From Streptomyces graminofaciens (lineage in GTDB: Bacteria > Actinomycetota > Actinomycetes > Streptomycetales > Streptomycetaceae), in contig NZ_AP018448.1 in the NCBI RefSeq assembly GCF_030294945.1, positions 3,658,001 to 3,722,000 on the forward strand: a stretch of 64,000 nt of DNA, read 5' to 3'. This document shows positions 17,514 through 26,008 of this stretch, piece by piece. The translations under genes were made by a program, and so were the position numbers. Positions within the stretch are counted from its first letter, which is position 1, and each line of letters starts with the position of its first letter. The notes below the pieces were generated by a model. It was not told the DNA's origin. It ran no database searches and saw nothing but the letters and a program-made list of their open reading frames with translations.

Positions 17514-18206
17514 GTAGATCTCGACGTCCACGATCGCCCCGCCGTCCGTCTCGAAGAGGACGAGCTGGGGGTCGGCCAGCCCCTCCGGCGCGTTCTCGGT
17601 CGGCCTCGGGCGCAGCACCGTCACCGCCGTGATCTCCTGGCCGAGCAGCCAGCGGGTCACGTCGATCTCGTGCGCCACGGAGTCGTTGACGAGGTTGGCG
17701 GTGGTGAAGCCGGGCGGGCTTGAGGCGTTGCGGTGCCGGTTGTGCAGCATCAGCGGGCGGCCCAACTGCCCGCTGTCCAGCAGGGCCTTGAGCTTCATGT
17801 ACTCGGCGTCGTAGCGCCGCATGAAGCCGACCTGGACGCGGCGCCGGCCCAGTTGCCGCTCCGCCGCGAGGACCCGCAGGGCGGAGGCCGAGTCGGGGGT
17901 GAGCGGCTTCTCGCACAGGACGGGCAGGTCGTGTGCGAAGGCGGTGAGCAGGGCCGCCTCGTGGGCGGGGCCGGGCGAGGCGATGAGTACGGCGTCCACG
18001 TCGGCCGCGGCCATGGCTGCGGCCGGGTCTGGGTAAGCGGTGCAGCCGTCGATGCCGTCGGCGAGCCGCTCGGCCCGCTCGGTGTCGATGTCCACGACGG
18101 CGGCCACCCGCGCCCCGCTGATGACCTGGTCGAGCCTGCGTACATGGTCCGCGCCCATGCGGCCGGTCCCGATGACGGCGACTCCGAGCGTTCCGCGCTG
18201 CGTCAT
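17514..18206 (-). pseudogene. 5' part of Gfo/Idh/MocA dehydrogenase (inositol 2-dehydrogenase-like), interrupted
   Basis: Starts at an ATG at 18204-18206. A Rossmann fold with [17 protein letters not shown], the CEKPLTPD motif that follows the dinucleotide fold, and the start of the substrate domain ([14 protein letters not shown]) are intact for 231 residues. The frame reaches VDVEIY and then enters the inserted element, stopping at 17508. Family members oxidise myo-inositol or related sugars with NAD; the Lys of EKP and the HEIDVTRW His are retained in this half. It follows the ABC transporter genes in the same direction after 218 bp, which fits uptake followed by oxidation. As interrupted, it should make no active enzyme. 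Confidence 0.88.
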
Positions 18207-18259
18207 GCTGTTCCCCCTTCGGTCCTTGCTGGTCGGTCGGCCATTGCTCCTCGCCGTTC

Positions 18260-18308
18260 GGCCGTCGGGTCATGACGAACGGCCGTCGGTTCACGACGAA
18301 CGGCCGTC
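18260..18308. repeat. 21-bp tandem repeat between ABC ATPase and dehydrogenase
   Basis: GGCCGTCGGGTCATGACGAAC (18260-18280) is followed by a near copy with T and C at two positions (18281-18301) and the first 7 bases of a third. It sits in the 218-bp gap upstream of the dehydrogenase. Each copy contains a TCATGA- or TCACGA-like core. A regulatory or transcript-processing role is possible but unsupported. Confidence 0.7.
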
Positions 18309-18424
18309 CTCATCGCGGACCGGGGTCCGGATGAAGCGGCCGTCATCGTCGTCGGGGCCGTCCGGCGATCGGACGGCCGCGACCCTGCGTCTGCTTCGTC
18401 TACCTCGTCTGCCTGTCCACCGTG

Positions 18425-19375
18425 TCAGGAGGCTTTGTCGGTTGTGGCTGCGACGGGGGCGGTGAGGTCTTCCTCTTCGGGGAGTTCTTCGACGTCCACG
18501 CCGCGTACCTGGGCCAGTTCGTGTTTGAGCGCGGCGAGTTCGGTGCCGCCGGCCATGTGGTTGGTGAGTTCTTCGAGGCTGACCTGGTCGCGGGCGGCGC
18601 TCAGCTCCATCGTGCCCAGGCGCAGGACGCTGAAGTGGTCGCCGACCATGTAGGCGTGGTGGGGGTTGTGGGTGATGAAGATGACGCCGAGGCCGCGGTC
18701 GCGGGCAGCGGCGATGTACTTCAGCACGACACCGGACTGTTTGACGCCGAGGGCGGCGGTGGGTTCGTCGAGGATGAGGACGCGGGCGCCGAAGTGGACG
18801 GCGCGGGCGATGGCGACGCACTGGCGCTGGCCGCCGGAGAGGGTGCCGATGGGCTGGTCGAGGTCGTCCAGGACGATGCCCATGTTGCGCAGTTCGGTGT
18901 CCGCGGTCTTCTTCATCGTCTCGATGTCGAGGCGGCGGACGGGCCAGGGGCCCTTGGTGAGTTCGGAGCCGAGGAAGAAGTTGCGCCACACCGGCATCAG
19001 GGGGACGGTGGCCAGGTCCTGGTAGACGGTGGCGATACCCGAGTCGAGGGCCTCGCGAGGGGTGTTGAAGCGGACCGGGGTGCCGTCGACGAGGAACTCG
19101 CCCTCGGTGTGCTGATGCAGGCCGGAGATGATCTTGATGAGGGTGGACTTGCCGGCGCCGTTGTCACCCAGGACGCAGGTGACCTCGCCGGGGCGGACGC
19201 TCAGGTCCACGCCGTGCAGGGCGCGAATGTTGCCGTACGCCTTGCCCGCGCCCCGCAGTTCGACGACCGGCTTGCCCGAAGCGGGCGCCGCGTCGTTCAC
19301 AGGGTTGGTGTCGTTGCCGGGGCCGGTGTCGTTGCCGGTGGCCGTCTCGGGTGAGGATGCGTTGCTGTCGGTCAT
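18425..19375 (-). CDS. Sugar ABC transporter ATP-binding protein (CUT2, FrcA-like)
   Basis: 316 residues with a single nucleotide-binding domain, unlike the double-domain RbsA type. Walker A is GDNGAGKST, the signature [14 protein letters not shown], Walker [11 protein letters not shown] followed by GVKQSG, and the switch His is in FITHNPHH. The first 32 residues are a Asn/Asp/Thr-rich tail with the repeated wording GNDT. The start is the ATG at 19373-19375, with GGAGG overlapping the permease stop region. It powers import through the permease encoded 8 bp upstream. The substrate is probably inositol or a related polyol from the neighbouring genes. Confidence 0.92.
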   Translation of the reverse strand: MTDSNASSPETATGNDTGPGNDTNPVNDAAPASGKPVVELRGAGKAYGNIRALHGVDLSVRPGEVTCVLGDNGAGKSTLIKIISGLHQHTEGEFLVDGTPVRFNTPREALDSGIATVYQDLATVPLMPVWRNFFLGSELTKGPWPVRRLDIETMKKTADTELRNMGIVLDDLDQPIGTLSGGQRQCVAIARAVHFGARVLILDEPTAALGVKQSGVVLKYIAAARDRGLGVIFITHNPHHAYMVGDHFSVLRLGTMELSAARDQVSLEELTNHMAGGTELAALKHELAQVRGVDVEELPEEEDLTAPVAATTDKAS

Positions 19376-19383
19376 GGGGCGGT

Positions 19384-20460
19384 TCACCTCCGGGTGGCCT
19401 GGTGGCGGACCCACAAGTTGACGAGGGCGGCGATCAGGAGCATCACGCCGAGGAAGGCCTTGAACCAGTCGGGGTTCCAGTTCGCGTAGACGATGCCCTG
19501 GGAGACCATGCCGAAGATGAAGGCACCGATCACCGGGCCGACCGCCGAGCCGTAGCCGCCGGTCAGCAGACACCCGCCGATCACCGCCGCGATGATGTAC
19601 AGGAACTCGTTGCCCACACCCTCGCCGGACTGCACGGTGTTGAACGAGAACAGCAGGTGCATGCCCACGAACCAGGCACCGGCCCCGACGCCCATGAACA
19701 AGGCGATCTTCGTGAAGTTCACCGGGACACCGACCGCGCGGGCGGAGTCCTTGTTCCCGCCGACGGCGAAGATCCAGTTGCCGAACCTGGTGCGCAGCAG
19801 CAGCCAGGTCGCGATCGCGGCGAACGCCAGCCAGTAGAAGACGGTGACCTTGAAGTCGACGCCGCCGATGGACACTTCGGAGGCGAAGACGCTCTTGGCC
19901 TGGTCGAAGCCGTCCATGTCGCTGATGGAGTCGCTCGCCACGTTGCCGGTGAAGATCTTCGTGACGGCCAGGTTGGAGCCCTGGAGGATCAGGAACGAGC
20001 CCAGGGTGACCAGGAAGCTCGGCAGGCCGGTCTTGATCAGCAGCCAGCCGTTGAACGCGCCGACCGCCAACGACACGATCAGCGCGACGAACACGCCGGT
20101 CCACACGTTCACCGTCAGCTGGAAGCTCAGGATCGCCGCGGTGAGCGCGGAGGTGGTGACCGCGACACCGGCGGACAGGTCGAACTCCCCGCCGATCATC
20201 AGCAGGGCCACCGGGATCGCCATGATGCCCATGACGGAGGCCTGGTAGAGGACCGTCGCCAGCGAGCCTGCCTCACGGAAGGAGGGGGCCACCGAGAAGA
20301 AGAAGACGTACACGCCGATCGCGGCGATGAGCGCGCCGACCTCGGGGCGGGCCAGCAGACGGCGCCAGACGGAGCGCTGCACGGTCCGGCCGTCCTTCTG
20401 CGCGGCGGCCGGCGGAGCCGGCGGCGAGGAGCTCGCCGCCGGTGCCGTTGCTTGGGTCAT
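19384..20460 (-). CDS. Sugar ABC transporter permease (CUT2, FrcC/RbsC-like)
   Basis: 358 residues; about 10 membrane helices after a Pro/Ala-rich 30-residue tail. The permease wording [17 protein letters not shown] and [21 protein letters not shown] (the loop that contacts the ATPase) is typical of BPD_transp_2 proteins. It would form a homodimer in the plasma membrane with the adjacent ATPase. The gap to the solute-binding protein gene is 6 bp, which marks a tight operon in the order binding protein, permease, ATPase. Confidence 0.92.
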   Translation of the reverse strand: MTQATAPAASSSPPAPPAAAQKDGRTVQRSVWRRLLARPEVGALIAAIGVYVFFFSVAPSFREAGSLATVLYQASVMGIMAIPVALLMIGGEFDLSAGVAVTTSALTAAILSFQLTVNVWTGVFVALIVSLAVGAFNGWLLIKTGLPSFLVTLGSFLILQGSNLAVTKIFTGNVASDSISDMDGFDQAKSVFASEVSIGGVDFKVTVFYWLAFAAIATWLLLRTRFGNWIFAVGGNKDSARAVGVPVNFTKIALFMGVGAGAWFVGMHLLFSFNTVQSGEGVGNEFLYIIAAVIGGCLLTGGYGSAVGPVIGAFIFGMVSQGIVYANWNPDWFKAFLGVMLLIAALVNLWVRHQATRR

Positions 20461-20466
20461 CTCAGA

Positions 20467-21486
20467 TCACCGGGTGCCCTTCGCGGCGAACTTGGCGATG
20501 GCGTCGACGTTGTCCTTGTCGACGAAGGCGGGGCCGGTGAGCACCGCTTCCTCGCCGCCGCCGCTGTAGTTGCCGTTGTTCTTGTAGAGCCACAGCGAGT
20601 CCACGGCCAGGTAGCCCTGCAGATACGGCTGCTGGTCCACCGCGAACTGGATGTCACCCTTCTTGATCGAGTCGGTCAGCTCCTTGTTCAGGTCGAACGT
20701 GGCGACCTTCGCCTTGCTGCCCGCGTCCCCGACCGACTGGACCGCGGTCAGGGCGTACGGGGCGCCGAGCGCGACGACGTAGTCGATCGCGGTGTCCTGC
20801 TTGAGCTTGGCGGTGATCGTCGCCTTCACGGACGGCATGTCGGTGCCGTTGACGTTGAGGACCTCGGTGTCGCCCTTGAAGGTCTTCTTCACACCGTCGC
20901 AGCGCTGGGTGAGGCCGACGTTGCCCTGCTCCTGCACGACACAGACGGCCTTCTTGGCGCCGACTTCGTTCAGCCTCTTGCCGAACGCCTCGCCCGCCAC
21001 GCTCTCGTCCTGGCCGAAGAAGGACATCAGACCGAGGGACTGCCAGTCGCTCAGACCGGAGTTGAGGCCGACCACGGGGATGCCGGCGGCCTTCGCCTTG
21101 GCCACTACGTCCTTCATGGCGTCCGGCTTGGCGAGGGTGATGGCGATGCCGTCGACCTTCTGGTCGATCGCGTTCTGCACGAGGTTGGCCTGGTTGCCCG
21201 CGTTCGGGTCGGCCGAGTAGACGAGCTTGATGTTGTCCTTGTCGGCCGCCGCCTGGGCGCCCTTGCGGACGATGTCCCAGAAGGTGTCGCCGGGCGCCTG
21301 GTGGGTGACCAGGGCGACGGTCATCCGGGGGGTGTTCGCCTTGCCCGCAGAGGCGGCTGCCCCGCTCTCCTCGGACTCCTTGCCTCCGGAGCTGCTGGAG
21401 CATCCGGCTATCAGCAGAGCGGATGCGGCGGCCACGGCGACCATGGGCGCGATTCTGCGTGAGCGGGGGTGGAACGTGCGGTCCAT
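20467..21486 (-). CDS. Sugar-binding lipoprotein of CUT2 ABC transporter
   Basis: 339 residues. The signal peptide ends in a lipobox LLIAGCSSS (lipidated Cys about residue 29), so the mature protein is anchored outside the membrane. A periplasmic-binding-protein type 1 fold follows: TVALVTHQAPGDTFWDIVRKG at the first strand and VDGIAITLAKPDAM, matching ribose/inositol-type binders. It is the first gene of the leftward transport operon. A leader of about 128 nt, containing the hairpin CCGGAC-N7-GTCCGG (about 21557-21575), separates it from the predicted promoter that overlaps the TGTC-N13-GACA site at 21645. Confidence 0.92.
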   Translation of the reverse strand: MDRTFHPRSRRIAPMVAVAAASALLIAGCSSSSGGKESEESGAAASAGKANTPRMTVALVTHQAPGDTFWDIVRKGAQAAADKDNIKLVYSADPNAGNQANLVQNAIDQKVDGIAITLAKPDAMKDVVAKAKAAGIPVVGLNSGLSDWQSLGLMSFFGQDESVAGEAFGKRLNEVGAKKAVCVVQEQGNVGLTQRCDGVKKTFKGDTEVLNVNGTDMPSVKATITAKLKQDTAIDYVVALGAPYALTAVQSVGDAGSKAKVATFDLNKELTDSIKKGDIQFAVDQQPYLQGYLAVDSLWLYKNNGNYSGGGEEAVLTGPAFVDKDNVDAIAKFAAKGTR

Positions 21487-21644
21487 CTTTCCTGCACCTC
21501 ACTGTGCGACAGGGGGAAAGGGAACGGGACAGCGTCGGGCGAAAAGCCCGCGCGGGCCCGGACGTGTGAAGTCCGGATCATTGTGCCGGTAGAGCTATTT
21601 GGCTGCTTCGTTGGGACGGGATACAAACCCCTGGCACACCCGCC

Positions 21645-21665
21645 TGTCAATACTTTGTTAAGACA
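21645..21665 (-). promoter_or_regulatory. Operator TGTC-N13-GACA overlapping leftward promoter
   Basis: TGTC (21645-21648) and GACA (21662-21665) are inverted half-sites 13 bp apart. Read leftward, the left half is part of TTGACA (21650-21645), a good -35 hexamer, with TTGTAT at 21626-21621 as a -10 after 18 bp. It would drive the transporter operon. The same arrangement is mirrored at 21688-21708. Confidence 0.6.
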
Positions 21666-21687
21666 TCATTTCACGAGCAGGTCCGAA

Positions 21688-21732
21688 TGTCAGTACAAAC
21701 TCTTGACATGGACTCACTATGGGCCATACACC
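21688..21732 (+). promoter_or_regulatory. Operator TGTC-N13-GACA overlapping rightward promoter
   Basis: TGTC (21688-21691) and GACA (21705-21708) have the same 13-bp spacing as the site at 21645. TTGACA at 21703-21708 is a consensus -35 hexamer. TACACC at 21727-21732, after 18 bp, is a weak -10. It would drive iolC and the aldolase gene. A regulator bound here would cover the -35 of each promoter. Confidence 0.6.
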
Positions 21733-21816
21733 TGGGATACATCCGGACCCGGGCGCCCGCATCCCCACAGCCCCGGCGGCCGGCGACCCGCATCCCCACC
21801 CTGAGGAGCGACGCGC

Positions 21817-22794
21817 ATGCCCCAGCCCGAGTCCGCGCGCCCCGAGCCTGTCGGCGCCTTCGATCTCATCACCATGGGACGCATCGGCGTCGACCTCTAC
21901 CCCCTGCAGACCGGCGTACCGCTGGCGCGGGTCGAGTCGTTCGGAAAGTTCCTCGGCGGTTCGGCCGCGAACGTCGCGGTGGCGGCCGCCCGGCTCGGCA
22001 ACTCCACCGCCGTGATCACCCGGACCGGCGCCGACCCCTTCGGCAGCTACCTCCACGAGGCCCTGAAGGACTTCGGTGTGGACGACCGCTTCGTCACCCC
22101 CGTCGACGCGTACCCCACACCGATCACTTTCTGCGAGATCTTCCCGCCGGACGACTTCCCGCTCTACTTCTACCGGCGGCCCAAGGCCCCCGACCTGGAG
22201 ATCCACACCGACGAGCTGGACTTCTTCGCCATCCGCGCGGCCCGCATCTTCTGGATCACCGGCACCGGCCTGAGCGAGGAGCCGAGCCGCTCGGCCACAC
22301 TCGCCGCGCTCAAGGCCCGCGACAGGTCCGGCATCACCGTCTTCGACCTCGACTGGCGTCCGATGTTCTGGGCGGACCCCGAGAGCGCCCGTCCGTACTA
22401 CGCCGAGGCCCTCCGGCACGCCACCGTCGCGGTCGGCAACGTGGACGAGTGCGAGGTGGCCACGGGCGTACGCGAACCGATGGCCTGCGCCGAGGCGCTG
22501 CTGGCGGCCGGGGTGGAACTGGCCGTGGTCAAACAGGGTCCCAAGGGTGTGCTCGCCGTCCACCGGGACGGCACGGTCGCCGAGGTGCCGCCGGTGCCGG
22601 TGGAGGTCGTCAACGGCCTCGGCGCGGGTGACGCGTTCGGGGGCTCCCTCTGCCACGGGCTGCTCCGCGACTGGCCCCTGGAACAGACCATGCGGTACGC
22701 CAACGCCGCCGGGGCCATAGTCGCCTCCCGCCTGGCCTGCTCCTCGGCGATGCCGACGGAGGCAGAGGTCGACTCCCTGCTCCACAGCGGCTGA
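21817..22794 (+). CDS. iolC: 5-dehydro-2-deoxygluconokinase (PfkB family)
   Basis: 325 residues; phosphorylates 5-dehydro-2-deoxy-gluconate in myo-inositol breakdown. The ribokinase-fold motifs are present: GKFLGGSAANVAVAAARLG near the N-terminus and NGLGAGDAFGGSLCHGLL with the catalytic Asp. The wording FDLDWRPMFW and YFYRRPKAPDLEI is typical of IolC rather than of fructokinases. The ATG at 21817 has GAGGAG upstream. It is the first rightward gene of the inositol locus, divergent from the ABC operon. Confidence 0.9.
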   Translation: MPQPESARPEPVGAFDLITMGRIGVDLYPLQTGVPLARVESFGKFLGGSAANVAVAAARLGNSTAVITRTGADPFGSYLHEALKDFGVDDRFVTPVDAYPTPITFCEIFPPDDFPLYFYRRPKAPDLEIHTDELDFFAIRAARIFWITGTGLSEEPSRSATLAALKARDRSGITVFDLDWRPMFWADPESARPYYAEALRHATVAVGNVDECEVATGVREPMACAEALLAAGVELAVVKQGPKGVLAVHRDGTVAEVPPVPVEVVNGLGAGDAFGGSLCHGLLRDWPLEQTMRYANAAGAIVASRLACSSAMPTEAEVDSLLHSG

Positions 22795-22985
22795 CCATCC
22801 CGCGCGAGCAACCACGACGAACCCACACCCGCCAACCCACCCAGGCCACCCGAGCTCTCCCGCGCGGCAGACGGGGTCGAAGGGGCAGCCGCCCCTGGGG
22901 GATGGGACGGGTAGGGGCGGCGGGGGCGAAAAACGACACCGCACCACCCACACGCGCCCGCGACGAAGACCACAGGAGCCCCCAC

Positions 22986-23864
22986 ATGCCCACCACCATC
23001 CCCGAGCTCCCCACACTCCGCGCCCACCACCCGGAGGCCATCCCCGAGGCGGCAGCCCGCCGCACCCGCCGCACCCTCATCGGCGACACCGGCCGCCTGA
23101 TGATCGTCGCCGCCGACCACCCCGCCCGCGGCGCCCTCGGCGTCGGCGACCACCGCCTCGCGATGGCCAACCGGGCCGACCTCCTCGAACGCCTCTGCAT
23201 CGCCCTCTCCCGCCCCGGTGTCGACGGCGTCCTCGCCACCGCCGACATCCTCGAGGACCTTCTGCTCCTCGGCGTCCTGGAGAACAAGGTCGTCATGGGC
23301 TCCCTCAACCGCGGCGGCCTCGCCGGCGCCTCCTTCGAGATGGACGACCGCTTCACCGGCCACCGCCCCGAGGACATCGAACGCCTCCGCTTCGACGCCG
23401 GAAAACTGCTCGTCCGCATCGACTACTCCGACCCCGGCTCCCTGACCACCCTGTACTCCACGGCCAGAGCCGTCGACGACATGGCGGCACGCCGGCTGCC
23501 GCTGTTCGTCGAGCCGTTTCTCTCCAGCCGCGTCGACGGCAAGGTCCGCAACGACCTGAGCCCCGAGGCCGTCACCCGTTCCATCGCCATCGCCTCCGGC
23601 CTCGGCGGCACCTCCGCCTACACCTGGCTGAAACTGCCGGTCACCGACGACCCCGACGCCATGGCCGAGGTCATGGAGACCTCGACCCTGCCCGCCGTCC
23701 TGCTCGGTGGCGAGGTCGGCAAGGACCAGGACGGCGCCTACGAGAAGTGGCGCAAGGCGCTGCGACTGCCCACCGTCCAGGGCCTGGTCGTGGGCCGCTC
23801 CCTGCTCTACCCGGCCGACGGCAGTGTGGAGACGGCGGTGGACACGGCGGTCGGCCTGCTGTGA
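22986..23864 (+). CDS. Cgl0158-family aldolase-like (beta/alpha)8 protein
   Basis: 292 residues from the ATG at 22986, with AGGAG 8 nt upstream; the open frame from 22902 adds only filler. The wording IVAADHPARGALGVGD and GVLATADILEDLLLL is that of a barrel family found beside iolC and iolD in actinobacteria, often labelled deoxyribose-phosphate aldolase or Cgl0158 family. It probably cleaves the phosphorylated IolC product to a triose phosphate and malonic semialdehyde, replacing IolJ. The 191-bp gap before it contains the hairpin AGGGGC-N4-GCCCCT. Two TGTC-N2-GACA sites follow its stop codon. Confidence 0.82.
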   Translation: MPTTIPELPTLRAHHPEAIPEAAARRTRRTLIGDTGRLMIVAADHPARGALGVGDHRLAMANRADLLERLCIALSRPGVDGVLATADILEDLLLLGVLENKVVMGSLNRGGLAGASFEMDDRFTGHRPEDIERLRFDAGKLLVRIDYSDPGSLTTLYSTARAVDDMAARRLPLFVEPFLSSRVDGKVRNDLSPEAVTRSIAIASGLGGTSAYTWLKLPVTDDPDAMAEVMETSTLPAVLLGGEVGKDQDGAYEKWRKALRLPTVQGLVVGRSLLYPADGSVETAVDTAVGLL

Positions 23865-23873
23865 TCCGGGGCA

Positions 23874-23906
23874 TGTCGTGACAAGGTTCCGGGGTATGTC
23901 TTGACA
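23874..23906. promoter_or_regulatory. Two TGTC-N2-GACA sites upstream of iolD
   Basis: TGTCGTGACA (23874-23883) and TGTCTTGACA (23897-23906) lie in a direct repeat of about 20 bp (CGGGGyATGTCkTGACAAGG) with centres 23 bp apart, about two helical turns. The second contains TTGACA, a possible -35 hexamer. Their half-sites match those at 21645 and 21688. They begin 10 bp after the aldolase stop and probably make iolD separately regulated. Confidence 0.6.
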
Positions 23907-24049
23907 AGGCGGAAAAGCACCTTTCCCGCACCCGCCTCTCCTCTTCCCTCCCACCCCACGAAATCCCAGACCCCCGATCCCCCAGAACCTCCAGAACTCC
24001 CCGAACCCCAAACACAACGAACCCCTTCTCACCACCCCACGAGGTCCCG

Positions 24050-25924
24050 ATGAGCCCCTCCACCCACCGCCTGACCGTTGCCCAGGCGCTGGTGCGGTTC
24101 CTGTCAGCCCAGTACACAGAGCGCGACGGCGTACGCCATCGGCTGATCGCCGGGACCTGGGGGATCTTCGGCCACGGCAACGTGGCGGGCATCGGCCAGG
24201 CCCTGCTGGAGGCCGGCGAGGAGACGATGCCGTTCCACCAGGGCCGCAACGAGCAGTCCATGGTGCACGCGGCCGTCGGCCACGCCCGGCAGCTGAACCG
24301 CCTCTCCGCGCAGGCGGTCACCACCTCCATCGGCCCCGGCGCCACCAACCTGGTCACGGGCGCCGCGCTGGCCACGATCAACCGCCTGCCCGTACTCCTC
24401 CTCCCGGGCGACTACTTCGCGACCCGCACCGCCGACCCGCTGCTCCAGCAGCTGGAGCACCCCACCGAGGCGGATGTGTCGGTCAATGACACCCTGCGCC
24501 CGGTCTCCCGCTACTTCGACCGGATCACCCGCCCGGAGGCGCTGATCCCGGCCGCCCTGAACGCCATGCGGGTCCTCGCCGACCCGGTCGAGACCGGCGC
24601 CGTCACCCTCGCCCTGCCGCAGGACGTGCAGGCGGAGGCGTACGACTGGCCGGAGGAGTTCTTCGCCGACCGCGTGTGGAACGTACGCCGGCCCGCCCCC
24701 GACCCGGTCGAGCTGGCCGAGGCCGTACGAGCCGTCCGCAGCGCCGGGAGGCCGCTGATCGTCGCGGGCGGTGGCGTCCACCACAGCGAGGCCGAGGAGG
24801 CGCTGAAGTCGCTGGTCGACGCCACCGGCATCCCGGTCGCCTCCACCCAGGCGGGCAAGGGATCGCTGCGGTACGACCACCCGGCCGACCTCGGCGGCAT
24901 CGGCCACACCGGCACCGCGGTCTGCGACGACCTCGCCCGCACCGCGGACCTGATCATCGGCGTCGGCACCCGCTACACCGACTTCACCACCGCCTCCAAC
25001 ACCCTCTTCCAGGCCCCCGACGTCCGCTTCCTCAACCTCAACATCGCCGCGTTCGACGCCCACAAGCTGGCGGCCCGGACGGTGGTGTGCGACGCGCGAG
25101 CGGGCCTGGAAGCGCTCAGGGACGCACTCACCGATCACCGCGTGAGCGAGTCGTACGAGGCCGAGTACCGCGTCGGCAAGGAGCGCTGGGAGCGGATCGT
25201 CGACGCCGCCTACACCCCGGCCGACGAGAACGCCGTACCGACGCAGACCCAGGTGCTGGGCGCGCTGGACGTGGTCGTGGGCGACGAGGACGTGGTCATC
25301 AACGCGGCCGGTTCGCTCCCCGGGGATCTGCACAAGCTGTGGCGGGCCCGCAGCCCCCGCCAGTACCACCTGGAGTACGGCTACTCCTGCATGGGCTACG
25401 AGATCCCGGCCGCGATCGGCGTCCAGCAGGCCGCGCCCGGCACGGCGGTCTGGTCGCTGGTCGGCGACGGCACGTATCTGATGATGCCGACGGAGATCGT
25501 GACGGCCGTCCAGGAGGGCCTGCCCGTCAACCTGGTCCTGATCCAGAACCACGGGTACGCCTCCATCGGCGGCCTGTCCGAGTCGGTGGGCGCCGAGCGC
25601 TTCGGCACCGCCTACCGCTACCGCGCCGCCGACGGCACCTTCACCGGTGCCCCGCTCCCGGTGGACCTCGCCGCGAACGCCGCGAGCCTCGGCATGGACG
25701 TCATCCGCGCCAAGACCGTACGGGAGCTGCGCGACGCCCTGGCCGCGGCCCGCGCCTCGGACCGCCCGACCTGCGTGTACATCGAGACGGACCCGACGCC
25801 GACGGCTCCCCCGGCCGAGGCCTGGTGGGACGTGCCGGTAGCCGAGACCGCCTCCCGCCCGGCAGCCGTCGAAGCCCGCGAGACGTACGAGCGGGAGGTG
25901 GCCGGGCAGCGCCGCCACCTCTGA
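24050..25924 (+). CDS. iolD: 3D-(3,5/4)-trihydroxycyclohexane-1,2-dione hydrolase
   Basis: 624 residues, a thiamine-diphosphate enzyme that opens the cyclohexane ring of the inositol intermediate. The ThDP-activating Glu lies in GRNEQSMVHAAVG, and the cofactor motif GDGTYLMMPTEIVTA ending in QNHGYASIGG binds the diphosphate through Mg. Length and wording are typical of IolD. The ATG at 24050 follows GAGG after 5 nt. Inositol dehydratase (IolE) and isomerase (IolB) genes are not in this window, so they must be elsewhere. Together with the broken dehydrogenase, the pathway cannot run from this locus alone. Confidence 0.92.
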   Translation: MSPSTHRLTVAQALVRFLSAQYTERDGVRHRLIAGTWGIFGHGNVAGIGQALLEAGEETMPFHQGRNEQSMVHAAVGHARQLNRLSAQAVTTSIGPGATNLVTGAALATINRLPVLLLPGDYFATRTADPLLQQLEHPTEADVSVNDTLRPVSRYFDRITRPEALIPAALNAMRVLADPVETGAVTLALPQDVQAEAYDWPEEFFADRVWNVRRPAPDPVELAEAVRAVRSAGRPLIVAGGGVHHSEAEEALKSLVDATGIPVASTQAGKGSLRYDHPADLGGIGHTGTAVCDDLARTADLIIGVGTRYTDFTTASNTLFQAPDVRFLNLNIAAFDAHKLAARTVVCDARAGLEALRDALTDHRVSESYEAEYRVGKERWERIVDAAYTPADENAVPTQTQVLGALDVVVGDEDVVINAAGSLPGDLHKLWRARSPRQYHLEYGYSCMGYEIPAAIGVQQAAPGTAVWSLVGDGTYLMMPTEIVTAVQEGLPVNLVLIQNHGYASIGGLSESVGAERFGTAYRYRAADGTFTGAPLPVDLAANAASLGMDVIRAKTVRELRDALAAARASDRPTCVYIETDPTPTAPPAEAWWDVPVAETASRPAAVEARETYEREVAGQRRHL

Positions 25925-25963
25925 CCACCACGGTGGCTCTGGGGCGCTTGTAAGGACAATGCA

Positions 25964-25983
25964 ATGACAGGGGTTCCTGTCAT
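25964..25983. promoter_or_regulatory. Palindrome ATGACAGG-N4-CCTGTCAT before the GntR regulator
   Basis: Perfect 8-bp arms around GGTT, ending 25 bp before the GTG at 26009. Half-sites TGACA and TGTCA match those of the other inositol-locus sites but point outward. TACCCT at 25997-26002 could be a -10 hexamer, which would make the regulator mRNA leaderless and place the palindrome over the -35. Autoregulation is likely. Confidence 0.6.
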
Positions 25984-26008
25984 CCGGACGGACGGATACC
26001 CTCAGAGC

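Noticed and set aside
18425..20104. Long frame that would fuse the ABC ATPase to upstream sequence
   Set aside because: The upstream part is an off-frame reading of the permease; the ATPase has its own ATG at 19375 and ribosome site.
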